Shown piece after piece: positions 24,301 through 34,758 of a DNA stretch of 64,000 nucleotides. Within the stretch, counting starts at the first letter, position 1. The number at the start of each line of letters is the position of its first letter. Below the pieces are notes generated by a model that was not told where the DNA came from, made no database searches, and was given only the letters and a program-made list of their open reading frames with translations. The position numbers were made by a program, and so were the translations under genes. Origin of the DNA: Zingiber officinale (Eukaryota; Streptophyta; Magnoliopsida; Zingiberales; Zingiberaceae); the NCBI RefSeq assembly GCF_018446385.1, contig NC_055991.1, forward strand, positions 119,455,794 to 119,519,793, written 5' to 3'.

Positions 24301-25525
24301 AGTATTTTATATATCATAAGGGTCAAATTAGAAAATTATCACAAAAATATATCCTTATGAAGTTTTTAATTAATCCGGTTGGAAGAAACTTATATTGAAT
24401 TCAAAAATCGTGCTTAAATTAAATTTTTATGCATGTCGTACTTTTAAATTGATTTAATTTTTGATCTAAATAATTTTTTTCATATAATTTCTATTCGAAA
24501 TTAATAAAAAATTAATTTTTCCAAAAAAGAGTATTTCATTTGTTAACTGTAGTAAAATTTTCAACATTATTTTTTACCGTTGTATATTATTTTTTATAAT
24601 TTTTTTAAAAAATCATAATCTTAAATTTTAAAATATTTCACAGTGCTATTTTTGTAAAATTTATTTTTCTATGAAAATTTTTCATGTTCTCTGTTCAAAA
24701 AAATATGTTCAAATTTTTTTTGAGTGTTATTAAATTTTATATAAATTTTTTATTCAAATGTTACCTTTTAATAGTAAATTTTTTGAAAAGTTATTTTTTT
24801 AAAATTTATTTTTTCTACAAATTACTTTCTTTAATATATTTTCAGAAAATTTTTCAAGATTTTTTGAGTTTAAAAATTATTTTTAAGAAATTTTTATGAA
24901 AATACATATGTTTATAGAAAATATTTTTTTATCGCTCAAATTATTTTCAGTATTTTAAAAATTTAAGTACTATTTGATATTTGTGTTGAACTGTTATGAA
25001 AAATTTTCAGAATTGATTTTCAATTAGAAATAAAAATTATTTCTTTAAAAATACCTTATGAATTACAAAAGTTTAATTTTCAACATTTCAAGTTCATAAT
25101 ATTTGCTGGATGTTTGTAAATTTTTTTCTTAACTATTCAATTTTTCCTTAGAGACTGTTTCAGATTTTTCTTTCCAAGTCATTTTTAGATTACCCTTATT
25201 TTTAATTTTTAATGTGATCAAAGAGGAAGAATTATAGATTAAGTCTAGGAGGAGGGTATATTTTTTTTACATTAACAATTATTAATTAAAATTCATGTAC
25301 TTGCTATTTTTTAATGTTATTTTTTTTAGTTTACCCTAACTTGGTTTACTCACATCAAAAAGAGAAAGATTGTAAGTATCTTGTAGTAGTTTTGATATGA
25401 TCAATCAAGTCAAGTTAAGTCTTGTTGTGGTTTGATCTTTGTGCCTAAGTATACAGGAATTTAGGGGCATAGGAAGTTGAGCAAAAAATGCAACTAACGA
25501 GAATGATAACACGGGAGAGAGTCGA
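21393..25525 (+). mobile_element. fossil Ty1/copia-derived element, copy A (no pol)
   Basis: A 5' LTR (about 21393-22338) carries a TATA (CTATAAATAG near 22060). It is followed by a primer-binding site matching initiator-Met tRNA (TGGTATCAGA at 22341). Next comes a decayed gag region beginning near 22398 with a copia-type Gag (UBN2-like) flavour. An AT-rich non-coding stretch follows, then a purine-rich tract and the start of a 3' LTR at 25371. There is no protease, integrase, RT or RNase H region, so it was non-autonomous. It is broken many times. A 585-bp hAT-like MITE is nested inside it. Confidence 0.75.
23370..23954. mobile_element. hAT-like MITE nested in copy A
   Basis: The 585-bp element has inverted ends: TAGGGGCGGAGCTAG on the left, and CATGGGCGGAGCTAG as the reverse complement of the right end. 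It is flanked by a perfect 8-bp duplication ATCAAGAG (23362-23369 and 23955-23962). The duplicated partner copy has a single ATCAAAAG at 36403-36410 and no element, so the empty site is directly visible. It has no coding capacity. Confidence 0.88.
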
Positions 25526-25870
25526 AGGACTTCAAAAATAGGATTTGCTACAATAATAAGGTTTATTATAGTATTTTTGGAGTTTGTTACAATAATTAGA
25601 GTTTGTCACAATATTTTTGGGATTTTTTATAGTGATTAGGGTTTGCTACAATAACAATCGATTAACGAACGATGCCAGTCAATTGTTACTATAACAAATA
25701 AAATTTCAGTAGGAACTCAGATAATTAACTCTAGTATTTTCGTATAGTAATAATCAATTGACGAATAGTACCCATTGGTTACTATAGTAAAAGAAAAGTA
25801 ATATAGTAAATAGAAAGTTATGAAATCGATTCATCAGTGTGATTGATCAATATCTATCGATTGAAGTTAT
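25526..25870 (+). mobile_element. mosaic LTR segment after copy A
   Basis: After about 155 bp matching the start of the copia-derived 5' LTR, the sequence changes to text with repeated CAATCGATTAACGAA and CAATTGACGAA blocks. The same text occurs in copy B (37896-38220), so the switch predates the duplication. Confidence 0.55.
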
Positions 25871-27528
25871 TATTAGAATATATACTAAAAGCCTAGATTT
25901 TTGTATAAACTTTTATTTTGAAATAAGAATCACGTTGGTCAAATATCTTCATTTATGTTAAATATAGTTATTCATTTAATTTATATTATAGAAAACATGG
26001 TGTGTGGTGTCACACAGAAGATCATGTTATCAGTTCCTTATAAATTATAAATAGTAGTTCACGGCCAAAATGGATAGGGACAAACCATTGGAACGGTCGT
26101 AGTGTGATTTAGTATTAGTTTATCTTGACTATAAAATTACACTAGTACACTCTGAGTGTATTGAGCAGGACCATTTGAGATTGTTCTTTTTATACTGATT
26201 GCATAAAGGAACAAGACCTCTGTTATTATGGAAGTGCGTACTCTTAATTCCGATATAATGACAAACATATATATTTAGTATTCATTTATTTGATTTATCA
26301 ATGGATGAGATTTAGTTCATTAAATCAAGAGGCCCAATAAGTTGAGAAATAATATTATTTATATGGTGTGTTGTTAATTATAGAAGGAAACTGTGTCCTA
26401 GTTATCTAGGTTGATGATGTCCCCTTGAGGAACTCATAAGGATTGTCATGTAAACCCTGCAGGTGGACTTAGTCATGTATGACAATAAAGTTGAGTGGTA
26501 CTACTCTTGGAGCTAGATATTAATTAAGTGAGTGTCAGTAATTCATTTAATTAATGGACATTAGATATTTTAAATACAGGGAGTTTAACACATTCATGAT
26601 AAGAAGAAGCTCATAATATAATTTGGGAATGGTGCAGTAGTTCAATGATAACTCTTTAGTGATATGAGTTATTATTGATGAACTTGAGTTGGGTGTTCGG
26701 GGTGAACACGGGAAGCTCAAGCTCATCGGGAGACCAAAACCAATTCCTCCTTTAGGTCCCTATTGTAGCCTCTCATATAAAACATTATATTTACCCGAAA
26801 CCTAGCTTCTTAAAGCCTAAGCTAGGGTCGGCCAAGCCTTGCTTGGTGTCCAAGCAAGGGGCTGGCCAAGCCAAGCTTGGAGCCCAAGCCAAGCTTGGAG
26901 CCCAAGCTAGGGCCGGCCAAGCCTTGCTTGGTGCCTAAGCAAGGGGCCGCTGACATATAGGAAAGGAAGTTTTATTTTTTATAAAATCTTTCCTTTTATA
27001 GAGATCCATAAAAAGGATTTAAAAGGATGTTTTTAATTATAAAACTTTCCTTTTTTAGATCGGTCACAAAAGGAAATAAAAGGAGTTTTTATCTTGTTAA
27101 ATCTTTCCTTTTATAGAGTTCCATAAAAGAGATTTAAAAGAGATATTTTAATTATTAAAATTTTTTCTTTTATAGACATCCACAAAAAAATTTAAAAGAG
27201 AGATTTTAATTTTATAAAACATTCCTTTTATGGCTATTCACAAAAGGGATTTTAAAAGAGAGATTTTAATTTTTGTTTAAAATCTTTACTTGTTTGATGA
27301 AGAGGGTTTGGCTGGCCATTATAAAGGAATTAAAGGAAGTTTTAATTTTGTTTTGAAACTTTCATTTTTTGCATTCACCAAGGATTATAAAAGAAGAAGA
27401 GGTGGTGCCTTATGGTTTAACACATCTTCTATTCCTCTTCCTTTCCTTGGTGGCCGACCCCTTCATCATCTTCTCTTCTTCTTCCTTGTGGCTAGCGGGA
27501 TTAACTTGGAGCTCTTTTGGTGGCCGGA
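25871..27528 (+). mobile_element. second fossil LTR in copy A, interrupted by the Ty3 element
   Basis: It matches the left two-thirds of the complete LTR at 38221-40594. It contains internal CCAAGC/GCTTGG repeats (26810-26945) and several 60-80-bp repeats based on AAATCTTTCCTTTTATAGAG (26960-27290). It ends where the Ty3 LTR begins (27529). Confidence 0.75.
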
Positions 27529-29846
27529 TGTAACGACCCGCCTTCTACTAACTAGGCTGTAAGGCCGGACCGTCACATTATGCTGTGCTAAGCTATATCC
27601 ATGACCATCACTAAGTCTAGGTGCGGAAAACTGTACCAATTTGAAACCTTTGCTAATCTAATACCATTTCTTTATTCTACATGTGCTAAGGGATGCAATC
27701 TAATGTATACATGGCATATCCTGCATCCCCTATGGTCAAGGAACTGAATTGCAAGGGTTCCTAGTCGAAACCTTGCTTCCCAATCGATCCAGATTGAACT
27801 CAATCGATTGCAAGCTGTTGAATCGATCCATGGATCGATTCAGATTGCTACTGTGCTCGGGGTAATATTCTGGATCGATCGGCTGATCGATCCAGTCTGG
27901 CCAATCGATCCATTGATCGATTCCAGAGCCCTCTGTTCGCGGGAGCGATTTCCCTGATCGATCGGACTATCGATCCCCAAACTCTCTGTTCGCGACAGAA
28001 TGCGACTGGATCGATTGGCTGATCGATCTAGAAGCTTACTGTTCACGGAACCAGGCTCCCAATCGATCCACTGATCGATTGAGGGCCCCCAATCGATCTA
28101 CTGATCGATTGGGGTTTCTGATTTCGCAACAAACTCTGATTTCAGCACTGTTTCGTGCCAAACTCACATACACAAGTTCTAAAACAACTGGAAAACATTC
28201 TAACAACAAACACAAAGCTACTAGACCTATCATAACTCATGATTAGCTATCTAATATCATGGCAACTAACAATCCATGCATAACTTCCATAATCCAAGAC
28301 ACTTAAGTAACTAAAGTGCATAAAGGAATAACATAAATGAAATGCTAAGTTCTTAGGTTGCTAGTTTCTCCAAGGATCTTTATTCCATGTTCCTGTCCAC
28401 ACACATCTTCATCGCATTGCCCTCCAGCCTCCGCTAGTCCATCTTTCCTTTACCTTTATCTGCAGTATAAGGAAAGAGTATCTGTAAGCTTTCGCTTAGT
28501 AAGAAACCATCTACCTCACAAAACATGCATACGATGCAATTTATGCTTTTAAAACATGCTATTTGAAATATATACTGAACATGTAAAAGCATAACATGTC
28601 ATACAAACAAACTAGTCATGGCAATAAGTGCTAACATAAGCTATCATATGGCATCAATAGAAAACTGAACTGATACAAACAAACTGAACTGAGCAAATTC
28701 TAGGCCAATGCTAAAGCTGTGCTGAATTCACCTAATTATTGTGAAGTTTTGAAAACTATTTTCATAAATAGATTAAAATAATAATCATGCTGTTGTTTGG
28801 GCCTGACAACTGTACTTGCTGTGCGCGCATCCCTAACTAGACCCGGAGTTGCAAGTCCCACATTTAATAGGGTTACTAGGTTATCTAAACCTAGGGACGA
28901 CTGTGGGAGCCCAACCCAATGGATATCTAATCCAGTACAATGCCTCTGCTAAAATAAAATACTGATTATAGCTGAGTTCTTCTTATATTGCTATTTCTAG
29001 GTTGTCTGAACCTAGAGCTAGGTTATCTGAACCTAGAGGCTACTGTGGGAGCCCACCCATTGGACCGTAGTCCCATACAATTATAGTAAAACTATGCATA
29101 CTGAATAAATGTCTCTATTGCATTTACTAAGCTATTAAAATGTCAAAGTTGCATTCTTTTCCTGTGCTACACTTATTATCGAACACCTAGTGTGCACTAT
29201 TGCACAACCTATGTGTCAAAAATTCGTATGCTACTAAGCAAAGCAGAAATTCACACGAGAGCTACTTATACTGCAGGTGAGGGGTTTCTTACATCCTGCG
29301 CTAGATTTCCTTACGATCTGATCGCTAGATTTCCGGTGGATAAGATCCCTCCGTCGATTTCCTCGCGTCCACGTGCTCTTCTCGCGGGGAGGAACGTTCT
29401 CGTAGCCGAGATATCGCCGGAAGGTGTTCCTCTTGCCCTTGGGATGGAAACCCTAGGTTTCTTGAGGTTGGCGCCGAGAGGTGAGGGAGAAAAGGAGAGG
29501 GCGGCGTGACTAGGGTGAGGGAAAGGTTTTTCTCGTTTAAGAAAATAACAATTCCTCACTTAAATCCCTATTTATATTTAGTGGGTAATTCGACCCAACT
29601 CAAATATAAATATAACTGATTCCCTTTCTTCTCAGCACGGCCCTGCTGGGTTCACTTGGTTACTAGAGTCCACTATAAGTCGTAGGACCCAATAGGTCTC
29701 GGGTTCAATACTCGCCTAGACCCTTTTACGACTCTATTTGTTTTTGCTACTTCCGCTATTCTAAAAATTCTATAAAAATATCCTAAAATTCCAGAAAAAT
29801 CATAGAATATTTCTAATAATTATCTTGAGAATTTTCAGGCATTACA
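27529..29846 (-). repeat. complete 3' LTR of the Ty3 element
   Basis: The ends are TGTAACGACC on the plus strand and TTACA at 29846, directly beside the purine-rich tract (ATAAGGTATGGGGGAT on the minus strand). The 2.3-kb length is typical of the Tekay clade. It contains a palindrome array at about 27780-28110. Confidence 0.9.
27780..28110. repeat. ATCGAT-core palindrome array in the Ty3 LTR
   Basis: At least seven inverted repeats with ATCGATC arms lie here. Examples are a perfect 24-bp palindrome at 27819-27842 (half-site TGAATCGATCCA), an 11-bp-arm hairpin at 27870-27895 (CTGGATCGATC / GATCGATCCAG), and two with CCCAATCGATC arms near 28060 and 28090. Outer arm bases differ between units but remain complementary within each unit. 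Confidence 0.85.
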
Positions 29847-32800
29847 ATCCCCCATACCTTATAAAAAGTTCGTTCTCGAACTTAGAATAACTCTGGGTAC
29901 TTCTGTCTCATACTGGCTTTTGTCTCCCATGTTGTCTCTTCTGCTGTGTGACTTTGCCAAATGACTTTTACTAATGGTACCTCCTTGTTCCGTAATTTCT
30001 TAACTGCTCGGTCTATTATCTGAATAGGCCGACTATCATAGCTGAGGTCTTCGCGGACTGGTACCGACTGGGGCTCAATCACCTGGGTGGCATCTGGGAT
30101 ATGCTTCTTCAGCATAGAGACATGAAATACATTATGGATGGCTGACATCTCCTGTGGTAGCTCTAGCTCATATGCTACCTTGCCAACTCTTCTAGTGATA
30201 AGATATGGTCCCACATATCTGGGACTTAATTTGCCCTTCTTCCCAAAACACATTACTCCCTTCATGGGAGCTACTTTGAGGAACACTGAATCCCCAACTG
30301 AAAACTCTAAGGGTCTGCGTCGTGGATCAGCATAGCTTTTCTGGCGACTTTGAGCTGTCTCTATCCTCTGGCGGATCTGCTGTATAGCTGCTGTGGTATT
30401 TGCTACTAGATCTGTCTGAAGTTCTAGTTCTTTCTATTCACCACCTCATACCAGCAGATTGGAGATCTACACCTCCGCCCATAGAGAGCCTCGTAAGGTG
30501 CCATGCCGATAGTGGCCTGAAAGATATTGTTGTATGCAAATTCTGCTAAACTCAGATATTTGCACCAACTCCCCTTGAAGTCTAGGGCACATGCTCGGAG
30601 CATATCTTCGAGTACCTGATTTACTCGCTCCGTCTGACCATCTGTCTGAGGATGGAAAGCTGTGCTGAACTTTAACTTAGTGTCCAATGCTGTCTGTACA
30701 CACTCCCAGAAGTGTGATGTGAATCTACTGTCTCTGTTTGAAATGATGGTTCGTGGGACTCCATGTAATCTAACGATCTCCTTGAGATACAACTGAGTTA
30801 GTTGTTCCATGGAGTAGGATATCCTGATAGCTAAGAAATGGGCTGATTTAGTCAATCTGTCGACTATTACCCAGATGACGTCAAAACCATTCGTGGTTCT
30901 GGGTAATCCTACTATGAAATCCATGGAAATATCTTCCCACTTCCATTCTGGGATCTGGATAGGCTGCAGAACTCCTCCTGGTCTCTGGTGTTCTGCCTTG
31001 ACTCTCTGACAAGTCAGACAGGTGCTAACGTATCTAGCGATGTCTCTTTTCATCCCGGGCCACCAAAAATGTTTCTTCAAGTCCTGGTACATCTTGGTGG
31101 AACCTGGATGCATCGCATAAGGAGTCCTGTGAGCCTCATCTAAAATCTTCCTCTTTAGTTCCCCCTGATCTGGAACACAGAGTCTATCACCGAAGTATAC
31201 TACCCCACTATCAGACACTCTGAATTCTCTACTTTCTGATTCTGCTAACCCTTGCTTGATTTTTTGAATTTCAGGATCCTGCTCCTGAGCTGTCTGAATG
31301 TCACCAAGCAGGTTAGATGCTAATGTCATAGTAGAGAGCTGTCCTACTATAAGTTCGAGACCAAAATCTGTAATCTCTTTCTGTAGGAGCGGTGACATGG
31401 CTGCTAGGGATAGTAAGGTAGCATCGGACTTTCTGCTAAGTGCGTCTGCCACCTTATTAGCTTTTCCTGGGTGGTAGAGGATGTCTATATCGTAGTCTTT
31501 GACCAGCTCTAGCCATCTGCGCTGTCGCATATTCAGATCCTTCTGAGTGAAGAAGTACTTCAGACTCTGATGATCTGTATACACTCTACACTGAGCTCTA
31601 TACAAGTAATGTCTCCAAATTTTGAGTGCGAACACCACTGCTGCAAGCTCAAGGTCATGAGTAGGGTAATTCTTCTCATATTCCTTGAGTTGTCTGGAGT
31701 CATAGGCGATCACCTTGCCATTTTGCATCAGTACTGCTCCTAGTCCCAACTTAGAGGCATCACTATAAATATCAAAGTTATCTGTGTTTTCTGGTAGAGT
31801 CAAAATGGGAGCACTGGTCAATCTCCTCTTTAACTCGCTGAAGCTGTGCTCGCAGTCCTCTGTTCACTGAAATTTTCTGTTCTTTCTGGTAAGAGCTGTC
31901 AGTGGGGAGGCTATCCTGGAGAAGTCCTCTACGAATTTTCTGTAATAACCTGCTAATCCCAAAAAGCTCCTGATCTCACTGGCGTTCTTGGGTCTCTTCC
32001 AGTTACTCACAGCTTCTATCTTACTAGGGTCTACCATGATACCGTCTTTTGAGATGATGTGACCCAGGAAGGACACCTGATCCAACCAAAATTCACATTT
32101 CGTGAACTTGACGTACAGTTGGTTCTGCTGAAGAGTCTGCAATACTATTCTCAGGTGCTCTGCGTGTTCTTCCTGAGTTCCTGAATAGATAAGGATGTCA
32201 TCGATAAACACAATAACGAACTTATCTAAGTATTCCCTGAATACCCTGTTCATGAGGTCCATGAAAGTAGTTGGAGCATTTGTCACCCCAAAGGGCATGA
32301 CTACGAACTCGTAGTGTCCGTATCTAGTCCTGAACGTTGTCTTGGGTATATCCCCTTCTTTACTTTCACCTGATGATAACCTGATCTGAGGTCTATCTTA
32401 GAGAACACTGATGCTCCCTTTAGCTGATCGAACAGGTCATCAATTCTGGGAAGAGGATACCTGTTCTTGATTGTGACTTGGTTCAGTGCTCGGTAATCTA
32501 TACACAGGCACATGCTCTCGTCCTTCTTCACGAACAATACAGGCGCTCCCCATGGTGAGTGACTAGGACGTATGAAGCCCTTGTCAAGCAGCTCCTGTAG
32601 TTGCTCATGAAGTTCCTTCAGTTCTGCTGGAGACATATCAGATCACAAAAGAGCTCTCTGTCTGCTATAATGACTGGCACTGCTCTGAGCCAGTGCGTGG
32701 ACGCCATAACTTTTCCTGAAGGTAGTGTTGTCAAAAACTGACCACGGAGTACCTCTGGAGGTATTGCTAACTTTTTGAAAAATGCCCTAGATACATAAGA

Positions 32801-34333
32801 ATGGGTTACCCCAGTATCGAATAAGACAGTTGTCATTTGCTGTAAAATACTAATCTGACATGTAACAACTGTCGAGGCATTTGCTACATCCTCTCTGGTG
32901 AGTGAGTAGATCCTCGCATGGGTCATAGCTGGAGGGGCTTCTAATCTGCCCTGGCTGATGTAGGGACCATCTAGAGCGGCCTGCATCTGATGTAACTGAG
33001 CTGGCTGACCTCCATACTGAATCGGCTGTGGTAGAGGAAGACTAGTCTTGTTTGGGCACTGCTTAGCCATATGCCCTTCCTGTCCACATTCAAAGCATCC
33101 TCGTGTGCCCTTGCGACAAACTCCTGGGTGAAATTTCCCACAAGTAGCACATTTGGGATAGCTAGGCTGTTTGCTGGCTGGTCCTCCCTTTGGGTAACTC
33201 CCTGGTTTACGCTTGTTGCTGGAATTCCCTTTCCAGTTAGAGCTGTGGCCCAGTTGTTTCTGAGTACCTGAGCCTCCTTGCCCTTTGGACTCTGAGAGAA
33301 CTTGTTTCTGCTGCTTGATGTTATTCTGGTAGTGCTCGGTAGTCAGAGCACTGCTGACTAGTTTTTCGGTGGTTTGCGGCCTATGAACGCCGCCAGCCAC
33401 GTTCATTGCTATTTCCGGCCTCAGCATCTTGAGCATCAACCGGACTCGTTCTTTTTCTGTGCTAACTAGTTCAGGGCATAGACGAGCCAATCTATTGAAT
33501 TTCTTCACGGCTTCCTCAACTGATAGGTTGCCTTGACGAAACTCAGTGAACTCGTCGTAGTGGCGGTTTGTGACCCGCATGTGGAAGAACTCCTCGAAGA
33601 ATTCTTTCTCGAAGTCTGCCCATGACATCTGGTTCATTGGGCGCTTCGCTCTGATTCTCTCCCACCACATACGTGCATCTCCTGTCAAGCAGAAGGAGGC
33701 ACACTTCACCTTTTCATGCTCTGGCCAGTCCAGAAGCTCCATCGTGCTCTCCAGTGTTTTGAACCAGGCTTGAGCATCCCATGGTTCACTGGTGCCTGAG
33801 AAGTTCTCGGGCTTGACTCTTTGCCACTGGATCAGATAGGCTTCTCTCTTTACCTCTGCTGCTGGGGCTGCTGGTGCTGTAGGCTGGACTGGTGGAACCT
33901 CTATAACTACTGGGGTTGCTATGTTTGGTTCCGGAGTGACAGTGGGAGTATTTTGCTAATTAGCCTTTAAGGTGGCTATTTCCTGTTGCTGTTCAGCTAG
34001 CTGCTGTTGTAACTGAGCCACTAATGCTGTAAGGTCTGGGGGAGACACTGAACTGCCTGCCTCATGCTGGGGCTCAACAGCTGGTGTCCTCTTAGCTGGG
34101 CGTCCTCTTGCCATTTCTAAAGGAATAGAGGACATACATAACTAATACTATCACATTTAACTAATTACTATAATCAACCATGTTAAATACTAGCATACAT
34201 CAACATGCTTTAGTTATCTATAAACATGACAGTAAGAAAACACATGTAAGAGAAGAGGTGTTCTTACTTGGAAGCTGCAGGTTCAATGCTGATGTGTGTG
34301 TAGAAAGTATGGAACTTTGCTCTGATACCACTC

Positions 34334-34731
34334 TGTAACGACCTGCCTTCTACTAACTAGGTTGTAAGGTCGGACCGTCACATTATGCTGTGCTAAGCTA
34401 TATCCATGACCATCACTAAGTCTAGGTGCGGAAAACTGTACCAATTTGAAACCTTTGCTAATCTAATACCATTTCTTTATTCTACATGTGCTAAGGGATG
34501 CAATCTAATGTATACATGGCATATCCTGCATCCCCTATGGTCAAGGAACTGAACTGCAAGGGTTCCTGGTCGAAACCTTGCTTCCCAATCGATCCAGATT
34601 GAACTCAATCGATTGCAAGCTGTTGAATCGATCCATGGATCGATTCAGATTGCTACTGTGCTCGGGGTAATATTCTGGATCTATCGGCTGATCGATCCAG
34701 TCTGGCCAATCGATCCATTGATCGATCCAGT
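34334..34731 (-). repeat. partial 5' LTR of the Ty3 element
   Basis: Nearly identical to 27529-27925, starting TGTAACGACC next to the primer-binding site. Only about 400 bp of the 2.3-kb LTR is present before the sequence changes. Confidence 0.9.
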
Positions 34732-34758
34732 CTTGACCTAGGGAATATTGCACCAACA
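34732..34758 (-). other. 27-bp junction resembling the reversed end of the LTR at 51156
   Basis: CTTGACCTAGGGAA then a variable stretch then CCAACA, matching the reverse complement of the first 26 bases of the solo LTR at 51156 except at a few positions. It sits exactly between the partial Ty3 LTR and the start of duplication copy B. Confidence 0.6.

Larger units (their letters stand above)
21744..27528 (+). repeat. segmental duplication, copy A (partner 34759-39855)
   Basis: Collinear with 34759-39855, by eye differing at only a few percent of positions. It runs through the copia-derived LTR, the gag remnant, the AT-rich stretch, the partial 3' LTR and most of the second LTR. Copy A stops at the Ty3 insertion point, and the same text continues in copy B. 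Confidence 0.9.
27529..34731 (-). mobile_element. fossil Ty3/gypsy chromovirus, Tekay/Del-like
   Basis: It lies on the minus strand. The parts in minus-strand order are: partial 5' LTR (34731-34334); primer-binding site for initiator-Met tRNA at 34330-34319 (TGGTATCAGAGC); gag from about 34113 with a CCHC zinc knuckle near 33,060-33,110; protease; reverse transcriptase (about 32.6-31.9 kb); RNase H; integrase (about 31.1-30.4 kb); chromodomain near 29.9-30.0 kb (LRNKEVPLVKVIW); a purine tract; and a 2318-bp 3' LTR at 29846-27529. It is broken: the coding region has roughly four to six interruptions. About six mismatches in about 395 comparable LTR bases (about 1.5%) suggest insertion within about the last million years, at the commonly used plant LTR rate. 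Confidence 0.95.

Noticed and set aside
24684-24899. Phe/Lys-rich frames in the AT-rich part of copies A and B (also near 37201)
   Set aside because: They arise from T- and A-runs in non-coding retroelement DNA.
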